From NCBI RefSeq assembly GCF_028389875.1, contig NC_084687.1, positions 5,058,157 to 5,122,156 on the forward strand: 64,000 nt of DNA. Reading direction: 5' to 3'. Every line of letters starts with the position of its first letter. Within the stretch, counting starts at the first letter, position 1. The DNA comes from Rhea pennata (Eukaryota > Chordata > Aves > Rheiformes > Rheidae). Position numbers and translations under genes: made by a program. Below are positions 32,454-58,700 of the stretch, in pieces. The notes under the pieces were generated by a model, which did not search any database, was not told the DNA's origin, and worked only from the letters and a program-made list of their open reading frames with translations.

Positions 32454-35400
32454 GGGGGGGGGGGGGGGTTGGAGAGCGAAAAAGGCTGAAAAACGGGACC
32501 CAGACCTTCCCGTTCGACCGCTGCCTTCCTCTCAGTAGCATCACGTTGGTTGATCGCAGTAGCGCTACGACGTTCATTTATTTCTTCTCCAAAGTCAGCA
32601 AGGGCTCTACCTGCATGGAGTCATCCTCAAAGCTCTAGCAGCAGCATTCAGAAACTAACATATACTTCCAAACTTTAAGTATTATTCTGATTATATTCAT
32701 TTTCTGCTGAATAGTTTTAAGGACCTCTTATTTCCAACAGCTTATGGTTTGCAGTTAGCTGATGCCTATACCGTCTGTTTTGGTAATAAAAGGAAATATG
32801 ACAAGTGTTTCTGCATTATTGCATCTTTTCTGTAGCATGCTTTGTCCCAAGTCTTTGCATACTTGGTGGTTGTCTCGAGCACTGGTAACTCCAATGGCAT
32901 GTAAACAGCTGGATGAACACAGTATGACCTGACTGCAAAGGAAAGCTATGACTGGGACTGTTCAGCCATGTGGCTGTGTGTCATCTTTCATGCCATGATT
33001 TTTAAAGCTTAGATCCCACTATGTTTTTGCAGGGCAGAGCTCTGCTAGAAGCTGTGCAGTTTAGCCATTGAAAGTACCTCTTCTGCTAAGTGTGGTATTA
33101 ACATCAAGGAATACTTTAGAAAAAGATTTAGTGGAAGATTGGATGTGTAATGTCTCACAGTTGTTACACAGATGAAGTTTAAAAGACATTCCCTGGTTTC
33201 TAGGGCAGTCATGACATTGTCTAAGTACTGCAGAATTGCAGTTAACTCAGTGGGTTAGAACAGATTAAAAGCTCCACTAAAAATACTGAATAGTTGTGTT
33301 TGATGGAAGCATAGTTTAACAGATGCAAAAAATTTTTTTGGAAGAGGAAGAATAGCAAGGATGAGATTGCTAATACCAAATGGCCCACTGAAATGCAAGT
33401 AATGTTACAAGAACTTGAATTTATTTCTGCACTGATATTTGATCCTTTCCTGCTCCCCTACAATTGCTAGGATGAGTGGCAGTATGCCAAGCAGTCTTGT
33501 GGACTGTTCATGCCAAGCAAGTGGCAGTTACTGCCCTGTGAGATAACCATCACTAGGAGGCTGTGGTAAATGTGCTCATCAAAAAGAGTAAAAGTGTCCC
33601 AAGTACCTCTCTCTTGGGAGCTGTACTGTGGACTCTGTGCATGGCACACATTGCAAGAGGACTTAAAAGAGTGAATGCTTATATATTTAGCAACTCTTTT
33701 AAGAGTAGAGCAAAAGTCTCTAGATGTTCAGTAATAAACTAATCTCTAGTGAAACATTATATACTTACAGCTAGTTCTACTGAAGGTATGACTAAAATAA
33801 AGGCATTTCTTGGGTTTTTTCTTCCAGTGCTGCAAGAAAATAGTTGATTCTCTGCTTCAGTTTCATTCATCATATTTGCTAAATTACTTGACTCAGCACT
33901 GAAGAGAAACAAATTGAGGGCTTACATCTGTGACAAACAGCTAGCACGGTCATTTCAGTGTATTACATAGCACTTACCTGAAAGAAGTATATTTTAATGA
34001 TCTTAATCATTTCCTGCTTCATATTTGAATGTATTAGTGATACTGATTTGACATCATGTTAAGGAACATATGCCATTAGAAAGAGCATCCTGAGACTAGC
34101 CCAACTTAATGTGTTTAAATAAGAAATGAAAACAATAGCTTATGTAGTGGGTGGAACTCTGCAGGATTTTAGACACATCACCAATGACAAATATGCTGTC
34201 AGCTGCAGTTGATTTTGGAAGATTTGTAGGGCAATTTGCCAGTGTTCCATTTTTAATTGAAACAATCAGTTTTACTTTGCTGCCTGCTTAGCTACTTTTG
34301 CAATAAAAGCATTGCATAACATTTGTACTTGTTAGCTACTAACATTTATCAAAGGTGGGATTATTTGTGTGTTACTGGGAGATCTTTGGGTAGCAGCACA
34401 CTCAGTTCTTTATGGCAGATGCATCATGTCACCAACAGAGCTACTGGTGGAATTCAGACCTGTTAAAATGGATTTTTAAAATAGTTCTGAATTTTACTCT
34501 GCAGTAATTTCCCCAAAAGGAACATTTTAAAATGAGTGTTTCAGCTAAATATTAAATAGTACCACTGCCTTGCCTCTTGTTGCAGTGGGCAATCCATTAA
34601 AAGACTGGGTAGTGAAGTTATTCTCTGGATACTTTTCCTAGCATAGGGTATTTTTTGTAATTGAATACCAAGTCAATATCAAAACACCAAATTTGAGCAC
34701 TAAACTGAAAACAGGATAACAAATTTTGAGTTCAGGCACATGCCAGATTCCTCCTCCTGATGCCACTTCCCAGCCACAGTTCCCCCCCAAACACTCAACA
34801 CTTGCACTGTCCAATGGAATAAAATCATGGAAAGGCAGCACTTGTTGGGAGGTGGCACTAAAAGAGCAACTTGAAGGTTTCCTTGGCTGACACATCTCGG
34901 CTCTTAAGTCACATGTGTGAGCTTGTTGGGAATAGTGATGTGATCAGGTGAAGTTATGGCTCAGAGAAAGGCAGAAGTGCTGTTAAAGCAGTGATGAGCA
35001 AAAGATGTAAGCAAGGCATGGTTTATGCAGAGTGTTTTAGTAAGCCAACAAATAACTTGACAGAAGGATGTTCAGGCATATAAACTTTCACAGGGACTCA
35101 CTGATGGGAACAAACCTAGTTAGCTTCAGCCTAATTGTCAGCTTAGAGCTTACTTAAAACCCTCCCCTCCAGGGCTTCTCTCTGCATGATATTGTACATG
35201 AGACTGCAAGTTTGTTTTCTGTAGAACTTCCACAATATTTGAAAGCAGGGAGAAGGATGTTTATTGAGCACAAGACTTGATGACATTAAGTGTAATCCAC
35301 TGTTGAAGTTAACCACTACTGACTCTGTAGATGCACTAAACAGAACACTAGTGTCTATTTTGCACTCCCCAAAACTATTTTCACTTCACACAGAAGAAAC

Positions 35401-38400
35401 TGCATTATTTCCTTAAAGGAACAAAAATTAAGTAAACCCTGAACCTTAGAAATTTAGCTTCAAAATTAACCTTACAGGCACTGGATGCCAAGAAAAGTTA
35501 TACACCCAAAAGCTTGCATTCTTGTCCTAACTACACTGGTCTGTTATGATCTTTTGCCACAAGCCTTGCCTTCCCCAAGCACCAAAAACTATAGTTTCAT
35601 GGGGTTTTGAACTATTTGTTAAGCCTTGTAAACTTGTACTCACAGAATTGGGAAGCTACTTGTTCCTGTAGTACACATGACCATATAAAGTGTTCAAATG
35701 GAAGAAATAGTTATTTCATGACTTTCCTTGTGATTCATGGTTTCCTCCGAGTCATCAGTCTGTTTCAGTGTCATTTTTTTGTATGTGCCATTTCAAAGCT
35801 ATAGAGGGGAAGAATACCAAGATCACTGGTGCTTTGTTTAGTTGAATACAAATTCAGTAGCAATCCATAGTTTAGACACTTCCAGGGTTATGGGGGAAAA
35901 TATTTGCCATAAAATAAGTGGCAAGAGCACAGCTGCAGGGAAGTTATACAAAATTGATGGAGCAAGAAGCTTCAGTCTAGGAATTCCCATTTCTGGCTAT
36001 CCTGTTTAGAAGGAGTAGTAATAGAAGATTTTGTCTTGTTTGTACTGAGACAAGATCAGTAGGTGCCTCCATAAATCCTGTGTGTATCTGCAGCCTAGAC
36101 ATGCTTGGGAAGACAGCATTCAGTAATCCCAAATTTAATTTCTGTTTAAAATGTAGTTCTGCCTTGCAATATTAAGTAAAAATACGTGTTACTTGTACAG
36201 ACTGGAGGCAAAACACTGGCTTGGCTGCCTGTTTCTCTAACAAACCTAGTACTGAAGCAGTTAAAATGATGCTTACATCTTAGTTCACTGTCTCAACCTA
36301 GCAGAGATTCCTTTTCAGGAATGCAGGGTGGAGGGGCAATGCATTGCTTCCTCCTGTTCTGTTTTTCACACCAATTCAAGCTCTCATCAGAAAATGATGT
36401 ATTTAGTGCCTCCCTTTCTCGACTAGGAAAATAGTCAGAGGAGGAAGAGAGCCCTCACCACTGCCAGCACAGACAGGAGCATTTTTTGAAAAAGTGACTC
36501 AGATCCCAGAGACCAGTAGCAGAGGCAGGACTCAGGAGCTGCTCTTAGGCACAAGGACTCGGACTCTTAAACAGAAGCAAAGGGACTGCCTGAGGAACCA
36601 AGGAGACTTGCCAATCCTGGTAATATTCATTACAGCAGAGAAGTGGGACTGTTCAAGGTCAGTAAGTCAGTCTGCAGCTAGTACAAAGTACAGCTCAGCT
36701 CATAATGTGTAAAGGCTCTTGTAGGCAGGCTGCTGCAGTGTGCATGGCATTACAAAGTAGAAGTCCTAGTTGAAATTTAATGCACTGATAACATGGAAGT
36801 TTTTTGCATTTATAAGCAGCTTGCAAGCTAATATTGATAGTGAAGAGATCTAGATGATTACTGAACTCAAATATTTGATATGCATTAAACAAGCTTTCCT
36901 GTGTATTTAGATATTTGATATTTGGGGGATGATTTTATTCCCTATAGTGCCTTGTTTCAGAGAAGTGTACCAATATAAGAAACATCAGAAGGCTCTCAAA
37001 GTGAGTGTCTGTCACTTGTTAACAGACAGGGCAGTGAGAGGCATAGAGGTTGACCAAATTAACACTGGTCAGAGTTAAACTAGTTTTAGAACTAGATGTT
37101 TAGTCATGACTGAATTTTCTACCCTAACTACTATAGATATTCTGCCTCTAGTTTTCTTAAAACCCTGTTTGATTGTATTCTTCAGAGGTAAGTTGTTTTT
37201 TTGCCAGTATTAGTACAACTAATCTTATTGGCTTTCTTTTTTTATAGCTTATGGTAAAAATTGTAGCTGGAAAATTCTAAAATATAGGTACTTCCTAGAA
37301 AGCTTTTGAAAAATTCAGCTTCAGATTTTCAAATCTATTTTAAACTACTGAAAGGGTTAAGATGGCACCTCTTCCAGAATCCACACAAAAACTTTAAGTT
37401 TACAACTATATACATAAATTTAAGGAAAGATGTCACTTCAGTTCATCTCTTACTCTAGCCTTAACTTTGCCAAAAAGTACAGCATCAGTTACATGGCTTG
37501 TTTTAGTAGTACCTGCAGAAGTATGACCAGAATCATGCTGAAATTTTACTGTAGCTGGGTCCAGAGAGACAGAACAGTTTTACTGGTACATGAATCCGGA
37601 CTTTAATGCTGAAGCATTGTTGTATAAGAATAGCAGGTTAAGACTTTGCTTTCTTCTCCAGCATGTTGAAGTTACATATGCTAATAAGTAGTTATTTTAG
37701 TGTCCTTTTTCTGTTTTAATATTACCAAGTTTTTGAACCTATTTTGTGGTGAGTAGACTAAGCTGAATTGTTCCTTGAGCATGAGTCATTACAGATCATT
37801 CTGCATTTGAAGCTGTGGTCTTTGGGTGGATACTGAAACTATTGAAATAGCTTCAGGACTTCCCCTTTGTTCCTTTCCAGGAAAGGATCCTTTTACCTGC
37901 TCACCCAGTTACACTTAAAACTGTTAATTTGTAGCCTGCATTTAGTCATTTGGGATGAAGGCTCCAGCAAGTCTTAACTTCTTGAAAAGCAGGTGGGGAA
38001 TGTGTTAATCACTGCCATCAGCAGTGGGCACACAGCTGAGAACCTTGCCAGCACCCCAAGGGGGTTGCCCCTTTGATAAAGATTTCCATTGGGGTTAATT
38101 GTGACTCAGTTTATTTTCCCCTTCTGACTCAGAAATTTCAACATTTTAAGAGCTTACCATGCCATAGTGAGACTGGCCATTCTCCTCCAGCTGGCAAGTC
38201 CCCGAGTACCTCAGTCTACCACACTGTTCCCGGAGATGAGCCGAGTAGCAAGGTCAACAGCAGCCCGAGTCCTGCCAGTTTGTCCCAGCTGTTCTGTCCC
38301 ATGGCTGCTCATCCAGGCATTGAGCAGCCAGATGCAGCATGAACAGCAACAAGCACATCAGGACAGGTTGGGGGAGGCACAGTAGTGTTTGCTTTCTTCA

Positions 38401-38506
38401 GCAGTTTATTTTTAAACACCAATTTCCTGAAACTTCTAAGTGGAAGTGGTTAAACTTAAGATCAGGTTTCTCAGCTTAACTGGTAAATAAACCTTCTAAT
38501 TTCTAG
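32266..38506 (+). other. MDM4: MDM4 intron 1
   Basis: 6.2-kb intron that turns AT-rich after about 32.6 kb. Near its left end is a T29 run joined to a G15 run (32425-32468). In mammals a second, p53-responsive MDM4 promoter lies in intron 1; I did not recognise a clear p53 element here. No other gene or repeat was recognised. Confidence 0.75.
32425..32468. repeat. T29-G15 homopolymer junction
   Basis: Twenty-nine Ts immediately followed by fifteen Gs, about 160 bp downstream of the MDM4 exon 1 donor. Confidence 0.9.
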
Positions 38507-38538
38507 GTTTGTACTACAAACAGCTAATCACTGCCAAA

Positions 38539-52342
<13,804 letters not shown>

Positions 52343-55190
52343 TTTTGTTAGTTCAGGGCTCCTCTGCCAAAAGATTTCAAACAGATTTTCTTGCAGTCCC
52401 ACAAAACCTAACTTTAGAGCTCAGCTGGTGTATACCAAAGAAAATTAAGATGCACAACTGACCAAGGACACCGAGGAATCCCTCACATCAAATGAAGCAG
52501 CGTCCAGTTTTTGATGTCCATTTAAATTAAAGCATGTAGGGAGCAGGGAGCGACTGACATATTGGTATGAATGACCTAGGTTTGAAATTGTCTAAATCTC
52601 TGAATTTCAGAAGTTCTGTGGTGTCACTGGTTCTCTGTTTTGACAACTGGTCCTTGCAGAAAGCAATTTTTGGGAAGAATTATAACTTTGGCTGTTGGAG
52701 TGTTGTTCTCCAGTAAGTCAAATCCTGTGCAATGCCTTTGAAGAGAGGAGTCCATATTTGAAGAATATAGCGGTGGGGGTGGGACAGAAGGCGGATGGGA
52801 AGGAGGATGAGATAAGCCATTTCTCCAAGGATCAGTTTTCACGAGGGTAGTGAGAAGTGAATACCCTGTTTCTTATAATCTCTGATTTTCTTTTTAATGT
52901 AAGTTTATTAGATAAGGTAAAGGTGCTCTTGCTCCCAGACTGGAACAAGTCCTCCCAAACTTTTAATCTATAGCAATTTCAGGTCATATATCAGTTGGCA
53001 GAAGAATAGGGTGCTACACTTTGCGTCTTGATTAAATCAGATACAATGCTATGTTGGTTTGCATAGCTTTGTTGAAGCCTGTACAATGTTAGCTGAGAAT
53101 CTGGCCTGCTGGTTGAGTTAAATTATAACAGCTCTGTGCATGTTTTGGGATGTTCTCATAGTTTTCTGCTCACAGCTCCTTTGCAGCTTCTACCTGCCTT
53201 ACTTCATCAGGCCAGTCCAGGAGAAGCTCTCTTTGGAGTGTGATGGAGATTTATTAACATACTGTGGACCTTTGAGACACAAAAACATTCCCTGCAAAGC
53301 ACTGGATTGCAGTTAGTTAGTCTGTGTCTGGTGATTAGCATGGTTAGTCTCCTGTGCTTGGTGTTAGCTTTTGAATTCCTCCACTGACTTTCTTTCCCAG
53401 TGACTGAGCGCTTCAAATCTATTTGCAGCATTTATATTATCCTTTAAAGCAGTTCATGGTCAGTCAGCTGGCCATTAAAACTCAGCTAGGACTTGCAGTT
53501 TAAAGCTAAATTTTCTCTGAGATCAAGTCCTAGTGCATGCTCAGATCTTCAGCCTGCTGTCTTCATGAGGGCTGGTGTTCAGAGAATATTTCCCTATGGA
53601 GAGGAGCTTTGTTCTTCCAGTGTGTAGTAGGTGGCTGGGTGCGGCCCTAAAGCTGGGGAGAATTACAGGAGGGTAAAGCAGTCACTGTTGCCACTTGCCC
53701 AGGGTCTTGAAGAACTGCCTGTGACCATCCTGGGTGCCCTGAGATCCCAGGAAACTGGCACCCTATTCTGTCCCTGTTCTGGCTTTCTCTTCCAGGGAGG
53801 CTGCACAGGGCAGCGGCCTCTGCAGAGTCAGTGGAAAAGTCAGCACTGTGTGAGCGAGCATCAAGCACAACCTCTGCCATGCACAGATTTCTAGCAGACT
53901 TAAGAGCAGATCATTCACCTTTTCTGACCAGCACCATCTCTCCTCTTTTAAAACACATTTACAAAACAAAGGGAATTTACTTCTCCTCCCTCCCCGCATT
54001 TTCTCCTTCTTTCCTGATTCTTTTTTTTTCCTTACCTAGAATGGTGCTGAGGAGACAGGAGTAGCCGATCAATTTACTCTTTTAGTTTTCTAAGTCATTA
54101 TTTATTTAAAATGTAAAGCTGACGAATACTTTTTGGCCAATCCAGTCTAGTGTTCTCTAATGTGAGCAAGAGGTGTGGTGGAGACATCTCTTGACATGTT
54201 CTCTAGGGCTTTGGGAGAGCGCATATCATGTAGCATTAGCAATAGCGCCTTTACCTCCAGCTTTCAGGTGTGCAGATGTTTGAATTCAGTACAGTGCGTA
54301 AATCCCACGTTTTGTCATCCTCTGTATAATTCCCTCTCTGACCTAGAAGGTGGTTCATTCCTTTCTGAAGACAGACATTCCCACTTTGCTGTGGCAAGCA
54401 TTCATACCGTGCAAGCAAGGTGGAAAATCCTATTTGGGTGGTGAGCTAGCAGAGTTCAGGAGCAACGCGCTCACTCTACTTTTGAAAGTCTTTGTGGAAT
54501 CAGGAGCTGCTTAGATGCTTCTCAAGGCACTTTCCCATTGCTTTCCACACTCCTTCTGCTGGTCCAGTCATAACAAGCCAGCTGTGCAACAGGAGGCCCC
54601 AATACTTGTCAGAAACAAGCTCTGTCAAAGTTGTTTCTCTGAAAAGATATTGGAGTAGATGCAATACGCAGTCACTGTCAGTCATTGCCAAAAGATGAAA
54701 CCACTTTATATTTTGCGTAATGTTGTGATTATTTCTATGTTGGCTGTTATTTAGACTATTATTGTTGACTGTTATTTACAGTTTTATTTTAAAAACCAGA
54801 GGTTAGCTGTCTGGTATTTGCTGCACTATCCGTAGTCCATAGAAGACAGTCCACATAAAAGCCTACTTATTGCTCCCTTAGTTGGAGGGCTGTTAAATTG
54901 AAGGTGGTGCACTTTAATCATGTTAAGTTCAGCAGCGTTACCTCCTGGAATTGTGGAAGCAAATGCTGCTGGGTACTCTCTTCCATTTTAAATGGCTTGG
55001 GCGCAGCAGGGTACTTTGTAGCAAGCCCTTAATGCACTTCTGGATACTGTGAAACTGCCCCCCAACCGGCGATTGCTAGTAAGAACTTACATTTTGCTGA
55101 AAGCAGCTTTACTGAATTGTTCAGATCTGGCTACACTGAAAAGTATGTGATCTGCATTGACCAAAATAAAAGAAAATTGGGAGTGTTCAG
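52343..55190 (+). other. MDM4: MDM4 3' UTR (proposed extent)
   Basis: AT-rich sequence after the stop codon. The first strong AATAAA, at 55165-55170, is followed by a GT-rich stretch (GGGAGTGTTCAGGTTTGAG), a good cleavage context. Human MDM4 also has a very long 3' UTR and further signals exist downstream (57756-57761), so a longer form is possible. Short open frames within it look like chance. Confidence 0.5.
55165..55170 (+). terminator. candidate polyadenylation signal of MDM4
   Basis: AATAAA with a downstream GT-rich element, about 2.8 kb after the MDM4 stop codon. Confidence 0.45.
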
Positions 55191-55672
55191 GTTTGAGTAA
55201 GTTAGGGGTTAAATGCTCATACCAAAATCCTCCTGAGACCTAGATACAGGAAGTCAGCAATGTTTCCTGAAAACATATGGTGTCCTGAGGTGCAGCTCTC
55301 CCATTGTTAAGTGAAAACTGATTCCCTTGTTACAGTTTGTGATAAAAAAATGAATCTGCAGGATAGCTTTCAGGGTAACACTCTTTGTATCTGTGATTGT
55401 GCTTGTTCAATATAACCATGTTGGTTAGGACATGCATTTGCTAACTTCATTGTTCCCTTTACTGAAATAGTTGCTGGGTATCGCATATGAGAATGTTACA
55501 GCCAATTTTCCCTCCTGTATAGGAATAAGCTATTGCAGTGGAAGCACAGTGTATGTAGGGGTAATTGCCTAGATTGTGGATGGAGCTTGGATGGGGGGAG
55601 GCTTGGGGGAGGGAGGGAGGATGTTTTATTACTTTAATTTAATCTAAATCTGAATAGTAATTCACCCAGAAC

Positions 55673-55707
<35 letters not shown>

Positions 55708-58700
55708 CCTGACACTTTTTAGGAAGTGCAGACTTGGGATGTAAGTTGAAGAAATAGCTCAAAGCATTCGATTATAATACTTATGTAGCAGCTTAGAGAT
55801 ATGCAGATGAGTTGTTTCTGGGGTGGTATTACTGCTTTCCTTTTCTACAGATGAGGCATTTAACATGGACACCTATGTCGGAACCGCAGGTTTTTCAAAG
55901 GTGCTGAGCATTAGCTGAGATGGGTGTGAACCACAGATGCTCAAGACCTCTGAATATCTTGCATTGGTGTCTCATAGTGAATGATAGCTCTTCTCTCTTA
56001 CAGTGGTTTTCCTATGAAGTGCAATATGAGAGAAGAGGTCCTAGGGATATCTTCAGCAATTGTTGCCACATTTCTGTTATGAGTGGTATTGAGCGTAGCT
56101 GTCTTTTGCTGTTCTGACTAGAAAGGTTTATCTGTTTCCCTGCTTCTTCCTTCAGTGACCTTGGTCACTGTCCCTTGGGAATGTGTGGAAGTCTCACCTG
56201 CACCTGTGCTGCAGGTGGTATTTTATGCACAAGATTCCTTGGCTTTTCAGCCAGAAGTTTGGGTACCATTTATCCCCAGAAATAGTAAGTTTTGTACTTT
56301 AATTGGTATTTAATTATAGTATGGGAACCATGAGCCTCCCAACTAAATAGTGCCACTTAGTACATTACAGTGCTCTGCAGTGTGAAGTCATATGTGTATA
56401 TCATATGTATATGCCCACACTCTCTGTTTTGGTAACCAGAGGTACACATGCTGCATTTACTTCTGCAAGTTTTTCCAGTTTTAAGTGCCTCTTCTCAGTT
56501 GCTCTCTGATTCATTCACTAACGCACCCAGGATATCGTCCTTTTCTTATGCTCTGTTTAAAAATCTCGGTGACCCTCCTCTGCTGGGATGTGTTATCAAG
56601 CTAAATTTAGCCTAGCCAAAGCCATGACATAAATTATAAAGAGTCTGTAGCGCAGATTCCCAAAATGCTTATTTCTTCTGACTGATGGGTATTTCCAAGA
56701 ACACTGTTGTGAACTTCCAGCCTGCATGTATTACATATTTATTATGCTGCATGACTGTGATGAAAACTATGGTGCAGCTATCCAGCATGCTCTCTAGCCT
56801 TCTGCATCCAAACACTGTTTGTGTCTACTACTGAGACGCTATCCTTGCAGAAGAAAGTAGCTATTGGACAAACCAGGGCCCTCCAAAGACACACAGATGC
56901 TGCAAGGATTCCCAACATGTACATGGAAATGGAGTATTTCAAAACCCACTGTGGTAGCTTGCTTTTGCCTGCTTACTTTGCCTGCTCAGAGCATCTCTCC
57001 TGCACGGAGGAAGACAAATGCTCTTACTGAAGGCCTTCAGTGAAGGCTGATTGTTTTGGAAGAGGTGACTGAAAAAAGGATTCAGAGCCAGGGCACTGGT
57101 CTCTGTTCTCATTTTGCTTCTGACTTGTTACATGAGCTGAACGAGGCACTCCCTCAGTCCTGTGCATGCTTGTTAGCTACCTGAACATTTGCAAGCAGTG
57201 TCAGAATCCTTGAGAAAAAAGATACTGCAAGGCTGTTCTATCAAGAGCAAGAATAAGAACCACAAATGATGTGGGGGTAACACACTTCGTGTATGAAACA
57301 TCTCCAGGAGCCCAGATGACCTTTGGACAGCTGCTTTTCTGCTCTGGAAATCCTCTTTTGGTTATCTGCCTGGAGAGGCTGGAATTAGCCTTGTTCCTTA
57401 GGAAGTAAGTGAGAACATGCCTGTAACTAGATGTTATTGTCAGACCAGTAGAATGGTCAACTGCCACAAGCTGGGCTGTACTTCCCATCAGCTTGCTGTC
57501 TGTATCTGATTTTGGTTAGTACAGTCAGCTGTTACATTTACAATCCTGTTTTTCTACCACTTCATGAGTGCATAGGTGCTATTGCCCTGGTAATGTGCAT
57601 TTGCTGCATACATGTATGGACATTCAGTGTCTGCTACACTGAGCAGATGCTTCATTAGCTTCAGAGTCTGACTCCTAGAATATGTGACTGCCTTTGAGGA
57701 TCTGTCTGAGAAGATACATGAAGAAGGCTGGAACATGTTGTACCTCTGGAAAGATAATAAAGACTTGCTGTTCTGGAAAGAGTGGTTTCCTGCCGGATCT
57801 CCCCAGCACTCTTCCTCTGCTGGATGTTATTCCTGAATGTATTTTTTTTGTTCAGAAAAATTCAGCATCTGACCACACACCCACACAGTCACTGCAAGAA
57901 CCACAATCAGGAGAGCTCACTAAACAACATCTGTGTGTTTGCACTATTTAAAAAAAAGTCTTGTAACACAATAATTGATGACCTGTTTTTGTTTCCTGCT
58001 CATAATGAATTTAATTAAATTGAGAGCATACTATGTAGGTTTATTTTTTCATTTGTACTGCGTTTCGGGGAAAACTTTAAGTAAAGACCTGTTACCAGTT
58101 AAGTAGCCTCTGATCTTTCTGTGTTCGCCTTTTCAGGGAGGGGGAGACTTCTCATCCCTCCCAGGATGTCTCTACTTTCTGCTCAGGAGAGGATGTTGTA
58201 GCACAAATACACGTGTCTGCAAAAGACGGCAAGAATGGTAGCAGGGGAATTGCATAGGATTCATCTCCTGAGCCAACCTGAAAAAAAGTATTTGTTGTGT
58301 TGCTTTGAAGGTGGAGCAGTTCCCCAGTCCCATCCCCAGCAACAGTTATAGCCACTGAAGATCCCCCAAGTGGCGAGGGAGCAGGGTGACGACCGCCATA
58401 TGATTTGCTTCTGCTTAATGCAGAAGATTGCTTAGCCCTCTCATTTTTTTTCCCAAGCTTTTTGCTTTGAGTGTGGGGTGGAAGCAACCGTGGCGGAGCC
58501 GTCATGCACCCGTACACCCCGCTGCGCCGCTCGGCGTGCAGAGCTCCCCTGGCAGGCTGCTCACTAGAGGGCACCCACAGGCCGCTCACGGTACGGAGCT
58601 GGATGCTGGCGGTTCCCTGCAACTCTCATGTCATTGCCTTTAGGCTGTGCATACTGAACCTTTAATGCTGACATAAATAGGTTGCACTGGGGGACATGAG

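Noticed and set aside
55840-55930. Fragments resembling an ancient amniote interspersed repeat (CTACAGATGAGGCATTT, TCAAAGGTGCTGAGCA)
   Set aside because: Matches are too short and diverged to assign a family by eye; a profile search would be needed to support it.
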